DNA of 64,000 bases from Azospirillum sp. B510 (GTDB taxonomy: Bacteria; Pseudomonadota; Alphaproteobacteria; Azospirillales; Azospirillaceae). Shown piece after piece: positions 1 to 9,094 of this stretch; position 1 is the first letter of the stretch, and the number at the start of each line of letters is the position of its first letter. The notes beneath the pieces were generated by a model. It did not search any database. It saw nothing but the letters and a program-made list of their open reading frames with translations, and was not told where the DNA came from. The DNA lies in assembly GCF_000010725.1 (NCBI RefSeq), contig NC_013855.1:1163501-1227500 (forward strand), written 5' to 3'. The position numbers and the translations under genes are program-made.

Positions 1-1
1 G

Positions 2-769
2 CGGCGCATCATGTCGTCGCTGATCACCCATTTGCACGGCTTCATCAAGGACGCCGAACTGACCGAACGGGAATGGGAACAGGCCATCGATTTCCTGACC
101 CGCACCGGCCAGCTGTGCAGCGGCACCCGCCAGGAGTTCATCCTGCTGTCGGACACGCTGGGCGTCTCGATGCTGGTCGACGCGATCAACCACCGCGCCC
201 CGGCCCCGGCGACGCAAAGCACCGTCTTCGGCCCGTTCCATGTCGATGGCGCGCCCGAACGGCAGGCGGGGGAGTCGATCAGCCTCGACGGCAAGGGCGA
301 GCTTTGCCTGTTCCGCGGCCGCGTCCTCGACACCGACGGCAATCCGGTGGCCAACGCCCTGATCGACGTCTGGTCCGACAATGCCGACGGCTTCTACGAC
401 GTGCAGCAGCCGGATGTTCAGCCGCCCTTCAACAATCGCGGCCTGTTCCGGACCGACGCGGAGGGCCGCTATGCCTTCCGCGGCATCCGGCCGGTGTCCT
501 ATCCGATCCCGTATGACGGGCCGGTCGGACAGATGCTGACGGCGCTGGGCCGTCATCCCTGGCGGCCGGCGCACATGCATTTCCTGATCACGGCGCCCGG
601 CTTCGAGCGGCTGATCACCCACATCTTTGTTGCCGGCGACCAATATCTGACCTCCGACGCGGTGTTCGGGGTCAAGGAAACGCTGATCGTCGATTTCAAG
701 CCGGTCGACAGCCCGACCGAGCGCTGGCTGGCCGACTACGACTTCGTCCTGGTCCGCCAGTCCCGGTGA
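2..769 (+). CDS. Intradiol ring-cleavage dioxygenase (hydroxyquinol/catechol 1,2-dioxygenase type), 5' truncated by window
   Basis: Cleaves an aromatic 1,2-diol between the hydroxyls to a muconate or maleylacetate-type product using non-haem Fe(III). The frame is open to the window edge and the first visible residues already match the helical N-terminal dioxygenase domain, so the true start lies upstream; the first internal Met is at 11. Counting from that Met, the four expected iron ligands are visible: Tyr129 (GFYDV), Tyr164 (PVSYPIP), His188 and His190 (RPAHMHF). The NNRGLFRTDAEGRY stretch also fits the family. The length and N-terminal part look closer to hydroxyquinol 1,2-dioxygenase than to CatA, but the substrate is inferred. 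An aldehyde dehydrogenase follows 114 bases downstream on the same strand. Confidence 0.9.
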   Translation, partial: RRIMSSLITHLHGFIKDAELTEREWEQAIDFLTRTGQLCSGTRQEFILLSDTLGVSMLVDAINHRAPAPATQSTVFGPFHVDGAPERQAGESISLDGKGELCLFRGRVLDTDGNPVANALIDVWSDNADGFYDVQQPDVQPPFNNRGLFRTDAEGRYAFRGIRPVSYPIPYDGPVGQMLTALGRHPWRPAHMHFLITAPGFERLITHIFVAGDQYLTSDAVFGVKETLIVDFKPVDSPTERWLADYDFVLVRQSR

Positions 770-883
770 TTCCCAATTCGGTGATTCCGGCTCCACAACC
801 GCGCCGCCCTCCGACGCGAGCGTGCGGCGCGAACGACAAGACCGGCCCGCAGCCTCGCCGCCGGGCCTGAACAGGAAGGCATC

Positions 884-2392
884 ATGAAGATCGCACAACC
901 CGACAGCATCGTCGAACAGCAAGCACCGGCGGTGGCCGACTTCCTCAAGGCACCGCTGATGGTGATCGGCGCCGCCTCCGTACCGGCGAAGAGCGGACGC
1001 ACCTACAGCGTTTACAACCCGGCGACCGGCAAGCCGTTGGCCGAGGTGCCGGCCGGTTCGGCGGAGGATGTCGATGCCGCCGTCAAGGCGGCGCAGGCGG
1101 CGTTCGAGGGGCCGTGGTCGCGCATGCTGCCGACCCAGCGCCAGGCGGCGATCCTGCGGCTGGCCGACCTGATCGAGGCGAACGGCGAGGAGCTGGCCCA
1201 GCTGGAGACGCTGAACAACGGCAAGTCGATCATGATGTCGCGGCTGCTGGAAGCGCAGGGGGCGGCCGAATATTTCCGCTACATGGCGGGCTGGGCGACC
1301 AAGATCGAAGGGGCGACGCTGGATGTGTCGATCCCGATCCCGCCGGGCATGAGCTATCAGGCCTACACCCGCAAGGAGCCGGTCGGCGTGGTGGCGGCGA
1401 TCACCCCTTGGAACTTCCCGCTGACCATGGCCGCCTGGAAGGTCGCCCCGGCGCTTGCCGCCGGCTGCACCGTGGTCCTGAAGCCGGCGGAGGAGACGCC
1501 GCTGACCTCGATCCGGCTGGCCCAGCTCTGCCTGGAGGCCGGCATTCCAGAAGGTGTCGTCAATGTCGTGACCGGCCTGGGCGAGGCGGCCGGCGCGCCG
1601 CTGGTCGCCCATCCCGGCATCGCCAAGATCAGCTTCACCGGCTCCACCGAGACCGGCAAGCTGATCGGCATCCAGGCGATGCGCGACATGAAGCGGGTGA
1701 CGCTGGAACTCGGCGGCAAGGCGCCGATGGTCATGTTCGACGACATGGATCTCGATCTCCTCGGCGTCGCCGCCGGCATCGGCAGCTTCTTCAACACCGG
1801 GCAGACCTGCTGCGCCGGTGTCCGCATCTATGCGCAGAAGGGCGTCTATGACCGGGTGCTCGACACCATCGCCGCGGTGACGCGCAGCCTGTCGATCGGC
1901 TCCGGCCTCGATCCCCGCAACCAGATCAACCCGCTGGTGTCGGCCCGCCATCAGGCCCATGTCCGCTCCTGCATCGCCCGCGGCATCGAGGACGGCGCCA
2001 AGCCGGTGATCAAGGGCAGCGCGCCCGCCGACGGCTTCTATGTGGCGCCGGAACTGTTCGTCGATGTTCGCCAGGACATGGCGCTGATGCAGGAGGAGGT
2101 CTTCGGCCCGGTCGTCACCGTGACGCCGTTCGATGATCCCGACGAGGCGATCCGGCTGGCCAACGACACCCGCTTCGGTCTGGGTGCCTCGATCTGGACC
2201 ACCGACATCAACAAGATGATGCGCTATGTGCCGAAAATTCAGGCGGGAACGGTGTGGGTGAATGCCCACAATCTGCCCGACCAGAACATGCCCTTCGGCG
2301 GTTTCAAGCAGTCCGGCGTCGGCCGCGAGCATGGCCGCGGCGCGCTCGACAATTATCTGGAGACCAAGTCGGTCTGCGTCGCCTTCCGCTGA
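884..2392 (+). CDS. NAD(P)-dependent aldehyde dehydrogenase
   Basis: Oxidises an aldehyde to its carboxylate; cytosolic, 502 residues, normal ALDH superfamily length. Visible motifs are the cofactor-binding TPWNFP and VLKPAEETP regions, the general-base Glu in VTLELGGKAP, the catalytic Cys in NTGQTCCAG, and the C-terminal MPFGGFKQSG. The start is supported by AGGAAGG about 5 bases ahead of the ATG. The whole sequence resembles the phenylacetaldehyde/betaine-aldehyde dehydrogenase branch, but the substrate cannot be fixed. Its position after a ring-cleavage dioxygenase suggests a role in aromatic catabolism (inference). Confidence 0.93.
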   Translation: MKIAQPDSIVEQQAPAVADFLKAPLMVIGAASVPAKSGRTYSVYNPATGKPLAEVPAGSAEDVDAAVKAAQAAFEGPWSRMLPTQRQAAILRLADLIEANGEELAQLETLNNGKSIMMSRLLEAQGAAEYFRYMAGWATKIEGATLDVSIPIPPGMSYQAYTRKEPVGVVAAITPWNFPLTMAAWKVAPALAAGCTVVLKPAEETPLTSIRLAQLCLEAGIPEGVVNVVTGLGEAAGAPLVAHPGIAKISFTGSTETGKLIGIQAMRDMKRVTLELGGKAPMVMFDDMDLDLLGVAAGIGSFFNTGQTCCAGVRIYAQKGVYDRVLDTIAAVTRSLSIGSGLDPRNQINPLVSARHQAHVRSCIARGIEDGAKPVIKGSAPADGFYVAPELFVDVRQDMALMQEEVFGPVVTVTPFDDPDEAIRLANDTRFGLGASIWTTDINKMMRYVPKIQAGTVWVNAHNLPDQNMPFGGFKQSGVGREHGRGALDNYLETKSVCVAFR

Positions 2393-2431
2393 CCGCATGG
2401 GGGCGGGACGCGCCCGCCACCAAGGCGAACT

Positions 2432-2457
2432 CCCTCTCCCCCAAGGGGGGAGGGGGA
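2432..2457 (+). terminator. C/G-rich stem-loop after the aldehyde dehydrogenase
   Basis: A pyrimidine run (CCCTCTCCCCC) is followed after AA by a matching purine run (GGGGGGAGGGGG), giving a strong hairpin 40 bases past the stop. No U-tract follows, so it may be a processing or 3'-stabilising stem rather than a classic intrinsic terminator. Confidence 0.45.
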
Positions 2458-2491
2458 TTCCAAGGGGCTTCATCCCACCCCGCCAAACCCG

Positions 2492-2506
2492 TGGCCCGAT
2501 TTTTGC
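2492..2506 (+). promoter_or_regulatory. Sigma54-like (-24/-12) promoter before the chemoreceptor gene
   Basis: TGGCCC-N5-TTGC matches the RpoN consensus TGGCAC-N5-TTGC at nine of ten positions with exact spacing. It lies 73 bases before the chosen chemoreceptor start, a typical distance. Seen in sequence; function is inference. Confidence 0.5.
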
Positions 2507-2578
2507 GTAGGATTGTTTCTAACTTCCTTTGATTTCTTTGAATTCCGATGCCTGATCTTTAAAAAGGGAAGTAGAGAC

Positions 2579-3895
2579 ATGCTGGATGCGATCATCGCGG
2601 GAAGGCCGGGAAGCCGGCGCTTCCGGCCACATCTGTTCCGTCACATTTTCGAGGCGTCCCCCGACGCCTTCATGCTGGTGTATCGGGATGTCGTCGTCGA
2701 CTGCAACGACGCGGCCCTGCGGATGCTGGGCTATGACAGCAAGGAACAGATCGTCGGCGTCTCGCCCGACGATTTCGATCCGGAATTCCAGCCGGACGGC
2801 CGGCGGTCGGCCGATCTCAGTTTGGACATCGTCGAACAGGCCCAGCGCAACGGCCACCACCGCTTCGAATGGCAGCACCGCCGCCGGGACGGCACGCTGT
2901 TCCACGTCGTCATCACCCTGATGACCTGTGAGATCGCCGGCTATCCGGTGATGCTCAGCTTCTGGCAGAACATCGACGCGCTGGTCGCGGCACGGGCGGC
3001 GGAGGAACGCAGCCAGCGGAACCTGGCGGAGTTTCTGCACAAGCTTTCGGGCCGCTTCAGCGACACCGTCAGAACGGTCGAGACCGACCTGTCCAACAAG
3101 ACGCAGGCGGCGGAGCGCGAAGCCGGACGGCTGTCCGGGCTCGCGGTGGACGCCAGCAAGCTGGCGCGTGACGGCCTCGACGCCGCGTCCTCGGCGAATG
3201 CCGCCGCCGACGGGGTGGCGGCGGCGGCCATCGAACTCTCCGCCTCGATCAGCGAGATCAGCCGTCAGCTGCAATCGGGGCTGGAGGTGACGGATCGCTC
3301 GGACGGCGAGGCGGAACAGGCGCGGCTGATCGGCGAGCGTCTCGACGCCGCGGCCCAGCGGATCGTCGGCATCGTCGATCTCATCCGCTCCATCGCCAAC
3401 CAGACCAATCTTCTGGCGCTGAACGCCACCATCGAGGCGGCGCGGGCCGGCGAGGCGGGCCGTGGCTTCGCCGTGGTGGCGACGGAGGTCAAGGCGCTGG
3501 CCGGCCAGACCGCCAAGGCGACGGAGGAGATCGGCGGCGAGGTCGCGCGCATCCAGACGGTGGCGCGCGAGGCGGCGGACTCGACCGGCAATCTGGCGGC
3601 GGCGATCGGAACGGTCGGACAGGTGATGGCCGCCATCGCCGCCGCCATCGAACAGCAGCGGGCGGCGACCGAGGAGATTTCACGCGGCATCCAGCATGTC
3701 GCCGGCCAGACCGCCAGCGCCGCCGACCGCATCGGCGCCTGCGAGGCGTTGACCGGCTCCACCCGTGACGCCGTCACCGGACTGGTGCGCGACGTGACCG
3801 ACGTCAAGACCAAGGTCGATGCGCTGGGCGGCCACACCGAGGAGTTCATGCGCTCGCTGGATGGCGGCACGCACGCCGCTCAGTCCGGCGGATGA
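2579..3895 (+). CDS. Soluble PAS-domain methyl-accepting chemotaxis protein
   Basis: Cytoplasmic chemoreceptor of 438 residues. Residues about 20-130 form a PAS sensor ([35 protein letters not shown]). A coiled-coil stretch follows, then the MCP signalling module, whose highly conserved hairpin tip ([21 protein letters not shown], split over residues about 274-295) binds CheA and CheW. No transmembrane segments are present, so it senses an intracellular cue or redox state. An upstream in-frame ATG at 2513 exists, but the ATG at 2579 has AAAGGGAAG ahead of it and starts just before the PAS fold. The C-terminus lacks a CheR-docking pentapeptide. The last 16 bases overlap the 3' end of the convergent AraC gene. 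Confidence 0.88.
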   Translation: MLDAIIAGRPGSRRFRPHLFRHIFEASPDAFMLVYRDVVVDCNDAALRMLGYDSKEQIVGVSPDDFDPEFQPDGRRSADLSLDIVEQAQRNGHHRFEWQHRRRDGTLFHVVITLMTCEIAGYPVMLSFWQNIDALVAARAAEERSQRNLAEFLHKLSGRFSDTVRTVETDLSNKTQAAEREAGRLSGLAVDASKLARDGLDAASSANAAADGVAAAAIELSASISEISRQLQSGLEVTDRSDGEAEQARLIGERLDAAAQRIVGIVDLIRSIANQTNLLALNATIEAARAGEAGRGFAVVATEVKALAGQTAKATEEIGGEVARIQTVAREAADSTGNLAAAIGTVGQVMAAIAAAIEQQRAATEEISRGIQHVAGQTASAADRIGACEALTGSTRDAVTGLVRDVTDVKTKVDALGGHTEEFMRSLDGGTHAAQSGG

Positions 3896-5016
3896 GAGGG
3901 GTCATCGCCCCGGACTCCGGCCTGGGAACCGGTCTCCGTATCGGCCTCGGCGGCAACATCGTCCGGCATCGATCCGGTCGCGAGCGCCAGACGGCGGAAC
4001 GCGCTCGGCTCCATTCCGGTCCAGCCGCGGAAGGCGCGCCAGAACACGGTTTCATCGGAATATCCCAGCGCGCTCGCCACCTCGGAGACGCGCGCGCCCT
4101 TCTGGGTCAGATAGACGCGCGCCATCTCCCGGCGGTGCTGGGTCAGCAACTCGCGCAGGCTGGTGTTCTCCTCGCCAAGCCGGCGCTGGAGACTGCGCGG
4201 CGACATCCGCAGATCACGGGCAAGCGTTTCCAGCGTGATCGCCTTCTGTCCGATGTAAAGACCGATCAGCGCGCGCACCTGATCGGTGATCGAATCCTCG
4301 TCGTTGTCCTGCCCGATCAGGTCGGCGATGTGGTGTTCGAGGATGGTGATCAGCCCGCGATCCTCGGTACGATGAACCTGGGAGGCGTCCTCGCGCCGCA
4401 TGACGAAGCGGTTTCCCGATTGCCGGTACAGCACCGGCGCGCGGAAGATCCGCTGAAGAAGGGCGGTGTCGCCATCTTCGGCATGTTCGAAATGCACCTC
4501 GACCGGCCGCCAGTCCGACGCGAAGCAGGAGCGGACGAGCTGGCAATTGGCCACCAGCGTGTATTCGGCGTCCTGGCGGCGCGGCCAAAGTTCGGCATCG
4601 GCGATGCGGTAGCTCCAGACCAGATCCTCCCCCACCTCGAACAGGGTCGACTGGGTTCCGCCCTGCAGGGCCTTCACATAGCTCGACAGCCGTTCGAATC
4701 CGACCCTCACAGTGGGAGATAACGAGAACAGCACCCCCATTGGACCGATATCCGCCGGCCTGATCTTCTGCCCCAGCAGGATGCCCAGGTTCGGCTCGTT
4801 CAATTCGGCGGCCGCCCGCTCGAACAACCTGACATATTGCGCCAGCGGCAGCATTGAATAGGGATTGGTCACGGTGCCTTGATTCAGGCCATGCCTGCTT
4901 AAAAAACCAGCTAGATCCACCTTGTAACGGGACAGGTGGCTGAAGAGCGGCGCAAGTGCAGACGCCCGGATCAGGGCGGCTCTCCGCTTTGGTGGTAGAG
5001 TATTGGAGGAGGCCAT
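3880..5016 (-). CDS. AraC-family transcriptional regulator with AraC-type ligand-binding N-domain
   Basis: 378 residues. Residues about 25-215 match the 'arabinose-binding domain' found in OruR/ArgR-type AraC proteins ([46 protein letters not shown]). The C-terminal about 100 residues carry two helix-turn-helix motifs ([36 protein letters not shown]). The reading frame stays open further upstream to 5295, but that part overlaps the divergent permease. The ATG at 5016 gives family-normal length with GGTGG upstream. It is divergent from the APC permease at 5144 and probably controls it through the repeats at 5040-5096. Confidence 0.9.
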   Translation of the reverse strand: MASSNTLPPKRRAALIRASALAPLFSHLSRYKVDLAGFLSRHGLNQGTVTNPYSMLPLAQYVRLFERAAAELNEPNLGILLGQKIRPADIGPMGVLFSLSPTVRVGFERLSSYVKALQGGTQSTLFEVGEDLVWSYRIADAELWPRRQDAEYTLVANCQLVRSCFASDWRPVEVHFEHAEDGDTALLQRIFRAPVLYRQSGNRFVMRREDASQVHRTEDRGLITILEHHIADLIGQDNDEDSITDQVRALIGLYIGQKAITLETLARDLRMSPRSLQRRLGEENTSLRELLTQHRREMARVYLTQKGARVSEVASALGYSDETVFWRAFRGWTGMEPSAFRRLALATGSMPDDVAAEADTETGSQAGVRGDDPSHPPD

Positions 5017-5039
5017 GGGTCGGTCCACCAAGGAAAGTG

Positions 5040-5096
5040 TTTGGCGCATTTTATCGGAATTATGGCGCCAAATACAATGGGTGTGCGGCAAAATAC
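5040..5096. promoter_or_regulatory. Candidate AraC operator: inverted repeat plus two direct repeats
   Basis: TTTGGCGC (5040-5047) and GCGCCAAA (5065-5072) form a perfect 8-base inverted repeat. In addition TGGCGCCAAATAC (5063-5075) and TGCGGCAAAATAC (5084-5096) form direct repeats exactly 21 bases apart, the two-helical-turn spacing typical of AraC-family half-sites. They end about 47 bases before the permease ATG, near where a -35 box would lie. Confidence 0.55.
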
Positions 5097-5143
5097 CGTC
5101 ATAGTTCAGACATACAAAAAAACCTACGCAGGGAGTCAATCTC

Positions 5144-6592
5144 ATGTCCCTCGACGCAACGGCGCACGCGCCGAATGGAGAGCGCCTGTCGCGCAATTCC
5201 ATCGGCCTCGCCCATATCGTTTTCTTCGTCGTCGCCGCGGCGGCCCCGCTGACCGCGGTGGTCGGCGCCTCCCCCGCCGCCTTCGCCTTCGGCAACGGCG
5301 CCGGCGTGCCGGGCGCCTTCGTGCTGGCCGGGCTGCTCTACATCATCTTCTCCGCCGGCTTCACCGCAATGAGCCATCATGTCGGCGGAACCGGGGCCTT
5401 CTATGTCTACATCGCCCAGGGGCTCGGCCGGCATCTCGCCGTCGGCGGCGCGCTGATCTCGCTGCTGACCTACAGTTCGGTGCAGATCGCCGTCTATGCC
5501 CTGGCCGGCGTGTTCATTGCCGGAACGATGGAGGGTTTCGGCGTCAGCCTGCCCTGGTTCGTCTGGTCCTTCGTGATGCTGTTCCTGGTGCATCTGTGCG
5601 GCCAGCGCAACATCTCCTTCTCCGGCAAGATTCTCGGCGTCGCGATGATCCTGGAATTCGTCATCCTGGCGATGCTGGATGTCGGCATCGTGATCCAGGG
5701 CGGCGGGCCGGACGGGCTGAGCCTGCACAATTTCGCCCCCTCGGTGGTGTTCGGTCCGGGTCTGGGCATCGCGCTGGTCTTCGTCGTCGGTTCCTTCATC
5801 GGCTTCGAATCGACGGCGATCTTCGGGGAGGAGGCCCGCAATCCGGCCGTCACCATCCCGCGCGCCACCTATCTCGCGGTGCTGCTGATCACCGTGTTCT
5901 ACGCCTTCTCCACCTGGGCCATCGCGCAATATTACGGCGCCGCGCAAATCCAGCAGGAGGCGATGAACAACAAGGAGGCCCTTTTCTTCGTCGCCGCCGA
6001 GAAGGTGCTCGGCGGTTGGTCGGTCGCCCTGATGAACGGCCTGCTGGTGCTGTCCTTCTTCGCCTGCGTGCTGTCCTTCCACAACACGCTGAACCGCTAC
6101 TTCTTCGCCCTCGGCCGTGAGGGCGTGGCGTGGCACAAGCTGGCATCGATCCATCCGGTCCACGGCTCGCCGAACGTCGCCGGCAACCTCCAGACCTTGT
6201 CCGCCGGCGCCATCATGGCGGCCTTCGTCCTGGGCGGCGCCGACGGTTTCGCCGTGGTGTTCTCCTGGATGTCGGCCCTGGCGGTGCTGGGGATCCTGGC
6301 GGTGCAAATCCTGGTGTCGATGGCGATCGTCGCCTATTTCCGACGCAACCATCGGGGCGAGCACAGCCTGGTCACCACGTTCATCATGCCAATCCTCGCC
6401 CTGGTCGGCCTGATCGGCGCCTTCTTCCTGGTGACGGAGAATCTGGAACTGCTGACCGGCAGCGACAGCCACATCGTCCAGTCCTTCCCCGTCATCGTGC
6501 TGGCCTTCGGCTTGGGCGGGCTGGTGCTGGCCCGGGTGATCCGGCTGTGCAAGCCCGATCTGTACGAGAATCTCGGCCGCGTCTTCGATTGA
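5144..6592 (+). CDS. APC-family amino acid/amine permease
   Basis: Inner-membrane secondary transporter of 482 residues with about 12 hydrophobic segments. The first helix begins with a conserved APC pattern (SIGLAHIVFFVVAAAAPLTAVVG). The GFESTAIFGEEARNP motif in the middle is characteristic of the amino acid/polyamine/organocation superfamily. The start follows GGGAG with good spacing. Substrate probably an amino acid or amine; an amidase lies downstream in the same block, and the two flanking AraC regulators suggest catabolic control. Confidence 0.9.
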   Translation: MSLDATAHAPNGERLSRNSIGLAHIVFFVVAAAAPLTAVVGASPAAFAFGNGAGVPGAFVLAGLLYIIFSAGFTAMSHHVGGTGAFYVYIAQGLGRHLAVGGALISLLTYSSVQIAVYALAGVFIAGTMEGFGVSLPWFVWSFVMLFLVHLCGQRNISFSGKILGVAMILEFVILAMLDVGIVIQGGGPDGLSLHNFAPSVVFGPGLGIALVFVVGSFIGFESTAIFGEEARNPAVTIPRATYLAVLLITVFYAFSTWAIAQYYGAAQIQQEAMNNKEALFFVAAEKVLGGWSVALMNGLLVLSFFACVLSFHNTLNRYFFALGREGVAWHKLASIHPVHGSPNVAGNLQTLSAGAIMAAFVLGGADGFAVVFSWMSALAVLGILAVQILVSMAIVAYFRRNHRGEHSLVTTFIMPILALVGLIGAFFLVTENLELLTGSDSHIVQSFPVIVLAFGLGGLVLARVIRLCKPDLYENLGRVFD

Positions 6593-6679
6593 CCGGACGG
6601 CGGAGAGGCGACGGACAGGCGGTCCGCCGCCACCTCGATACCGACATCCACAAGGGGGGCGGAAACCGCCCCACCTGCC

Positions 6680-6717
6680 GAAAAGCCGTCCCGCCCCGGG
6701 GCGGCTTTTCGCTGTTT
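6680..6717 (+). terminator. Intrinsic terminator after the APC permease
   Basis: GAAAAGCCG (6680-6688) pairs with CGGCTTTTC (6702-6710). The loop itself holds the palindrome CCGCCCCGGGGCGG, and GCTGTTTTC follows. It separates the permease from the next gene. Confidence 0.7.
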
Positions 6718-6763
6718 TCATATTCAATATCAACAGCTTGCCCGATCACGCCGATGGTGTGGC

Positions 6764-6783
6764 CGGCACGCTGATTTGTGCCG
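6764..6783. promoter_or_regulatory. Inverted repeat upstream of the outer-membrane protein gene
   Basis: CGGCAC-N8-GTGCCG, about 77 bases before the ATG at 6860; possible operator or 5' hairpin. The adjoining GGCACG-N-TTTGTG resembles a sigma54 element but lacks the -12 GC, so I do not call it one. Confidence 0.3.
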
Positions 6784-6859
6784 AATCCGGATAACCGCGC
6801 CGTGGGGCGGATGGTTACGCTTTCCCTACAAAGCAATCCAAAAAATACAGGGAAGCATC

Positions 6860-7798
6860 ATGATCATCTCCCAGTCGATGGACCGGGTTTGGAGACCCAT
6901 TGCCGCCGCCGCGACCATCCTGGCCGGCCTGGCCGCCTCTCCGGCGCTCGCCACCGAGAATGGCGGGCCGACCACCCCGTTCGGCGTGTTCGAATTCGGG
7001 GCCGGCATCCTGCCGCCACCGACGCCCTACGGCACGGTTGGCCTGCGCACCAACTTCTATTCCGCCAGCTCCGTCAAGGATGGCGCCGGCAACACCAGGA
7101 CGTCGGATTTCGGCATGCATGTGCTGTCGATCGCCGGCGCCTACGTCAAGATGACCGACCTGGAACTGCTGGGCGCCAATGTCGGCTTCGGCGGCGTCCT
7201 GCCCTTCCTCGACATGGGCGGCCACCTGACCGTGCCGACGCCGGGCGGGCCGCTGACGCTGAAGAGCCAGACCTTCAAGCTGGGCGATATCCAGGTCTAC
7301 CCGCTGATGCTGCAATGGAAGGCGAAATCGCTGTTCGTCAACGCCTACGCCCAGGTCCAGGCGCCGACCGGTTCCTATGACGTGAAACGGCTGTTCAATC
7401 CGGGATCGAACCATTGGTCCTTCGCCCCGGTGGTCGCCGCCACCTACATCACCGACAGCGGGTTCGAGGTCTCGTCCAATTTCGAACTCGACATCAACAC
7501 CACCAACCACAAGACCGACTATCGCAGCGGCATGGAGTTCAAGCATGAATTCGCCGCCGGCCAGCATTTCGGCCCGGTGGTGGCCGGTCTCGGCGGCTAT
7601 TGGTACCAACAGGTCAGCGACGATCACGGGCCGGGGTCGGGCGACGGCCGGCGGGCCCGCGTCTTCGGACTGGGACCGGCGGTCAATTATTTCGAACCCG
7701 GCATGCCGCTGATCGCCCTCCACGCCTACAAGGAATTCGGGGCGCGGAACCGGGCGCAGGGCTATGCCACCGCGCTGCGCATCGGCTACTCGTTCTGA
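6860..7798 (+). CDS. Outer-membrane channel-like protein (Phenol_MetA_deg / SphA family)
   Basis: 312 residues. An N-terminal signal peptide (hydrophobic PIAAAATILAGLAASPALA, likely cleaved after ALA) is followed by a beta-rich sequence ending in an aromatic residue (RIGYSF), as expected of an outer-membrane barrel. The pattern matches the 'MetA-pathway of phenol degradation' transporter family, thought to pass hydrophobic or aromatic substrates. An in-frame ATG at 6776 is possible, but AGGGAAGC directly precedes the ATG at 6860, which also places the signal peptide at the N-terminus. Followed by an MFS gene after 14 bases and then an amidase, so probably part of one uptake-and-hydrolysis operon. 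Confidence 0.82.
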   Translation: MIISQSMDRVWRPIAAAATILAGLAASPALATENGGPTTPFGVFEFGAGILPPPTPYGTVGLRTNFYSASSVKDGAGNTRTSDFGMHVLSIAGAYVKMTDLELLGANVGFGGVLPFLDMGGHLTVPTPGGPLTLKSQTFKLGDIQVYPLMLQWKAKSLFVNAYAQVQAPTGSYDVKRLFNPGSNHWSFAPVVAATYITDSGFEVSSNFELDINTTNHKTDYRSGMEFKHEFAAGQHFGPVVAGLGGYWYQQVSDDHGPGSGDGRRARVFGLGPAVNYFEPGMPLIALHAYKEFGARNRAQGYATALRIGYSF

Positions 7799-7812
7799 GG
7801 GGCGCTGAAACA

Positions 7813-9042
7813 ATGACCGAATCGTCCCACTCCACTCCCCTGCCCCAGCAACCCCGCCGCGCCACGGCGCGGCAAGGGGCGGTGATCCTGCTGGGCAGCA
7901 GCCTGACCATCGTCGGCGCGGTGATGGTCGCCCCGGTTCTGCCCAAGATCGGTGCCGAATTCGGACCGGTCACGCCGCAGGCCGACGCGCTGGTGCCGCT
8001 GGTGGTCGCCGGGCCGGCGCTGGCCATCGCCCTGTTCGCGCCGGTCGCCGGCTGGCTGGCCGACCATGTCGGGCGCAAATCGATGCTGATGCTGGGCACG
8101 CTGCTCTACGCCCTGTTCGGCGCGCTGCCCAGCCAGTTGGACGACCTGTCGCTGATCCTGCTGTCCCGTCTGGTCTTCGGCTGCGCCGAGGCGATGGTGA
8201 TGACCTGCTGCACCACGCTGGTCGGCGATTACTGGAGCGGGACGGAACGGTCCCGCTACATCGGCCGGCAGGTGGTGACCATCGGCGTGGTCGGATCGCT
8301 GTTCTTCGTCATCGGCGGTGCGGCCGGTGAAAGCTCGTGGCGGGCTCCCTTCCTGCTCTATCTGCTGCCGCTTCTGCTGCTGCCGGCGATGGCGCTGGTG
8401 CTGTGGGAGCCGGTGCGCGCGTCACGCTCGCACCGTCCGAAAATGGCGTTCGACCGCGAAAGCCGGCGGATGATGGTCGTGGCCTGCACGCTGGTGTTCG
8501 TCGGCATGCTCGGCGCCAATGTCGTGCCGGTGCAGACCCCCGGCATCGTCGTCGCCCTCGGCATCACCTCCTCGACGCTGATCGGTCTGGCCGCTGGGCT
8601 TGGGCTCCTCGCCTCGCTGCTGGGGTCCATCCTGTGGCCGCCGCTGCGCCGGCTGATCGGAACCCGGATGGTCAACGCCCTGCTGCTGGCGCTGATGGCG
8701 GTCGGGCTGTGGATTCTGGTCCATGGCCAAAGCTATGAGCTGGTTCTGGTCGCCGTGGTCATCGGCGGCACCGGCGTCGGCCTGCTGGTGCCCAACGCGC
8801 TCGCCCCGCTGCTGGAACATCTGCCGGAGGTCGCCCGTGCCCGCGGAGTCGGCGGATTCACCTCCTGCCTCTATCTCGGCCAGTTCGGCAGCCCGCTGGT
8901 GATCGCGGCGATCGCCGGGCCGGCTCAGGGCGTTCCGGCGGCGATCAGCATCTTCAGCCTCGCCCTTCTGGCGGTGGCCGCGGTCTGGTTCGTCGTCGGC
9001 CTTCGCCGCGGCGTGCCGGCCGGCGAGGCCGGACCGGCCTGA
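7813..9042 (+). CDS. MFS transporter
   Basis: 409 residues with about 12 transmembrane segments. The first (AVILLGSSLTIVGAVMVAPVLPKI) and the loop-2 signature (LADHVGRKSMLMLGTLLYALFG) are typical of the major facilitator superfamily. It starts 14 bases after the outer-membrane gene, with GAGGGGC before the ATG. The frame extends further 5' but only across the upstream gene. Direction and substrate are unknown. It resembles the sugar/drug MFS branches, and context suggests import of an amide or a breakdown product. Confidence 0.88.
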   Translation: MTESSHSTPLPQQPRRATARQGAVILLGSSLTIVGAVMVAPVLPKIGAEFGPVTPQADALVPLVVAGPALAIALFAPVAGWLADHVGRKSMLMLGTLLYALFGALPSQLDDLSLILLSRLVFGCAEAMVMTCCTTLVGDYWSGTERSRYIGRQVVTIGVVGSLFFVIGGAAGESSWRAPFLLYLLPLLLLPAMALVLWEPVRASRSHRPKMAFDRESRRMMVVACTLVFVGMLGANVVPVQTPGIVVALGITSSTLIGLAAGLGLLASLLGSILWPPLRRLIGTRMVNALLLALMAVGLWILVHGQSYELVLVAVVIGGTGVGLLVPNALAPLLEHLPEVARARGVGGFTSCLYLGQFGSPLVIAAIAGPAQGVPAAISIFSLALLAVAAVWFVVGLRRGVPAGEAGPA

Positions 9043-9094
9043 CCCCATCAATTCGGTCTCTTCACTTTTCCCATCGTTTCCTGGAGTTCATCCC

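Noticed and set aside
5099-6733. Long minus-strand frame opposite the APC permease
   Set aside because: Composition typical of an antisense frame; the permease is clear.
6758-6780. Possible sigma54 promoter before the outer-membrane gene
   Set aside because: The -12 GC is missing (TTTGTG), so it does not fit the consensus.
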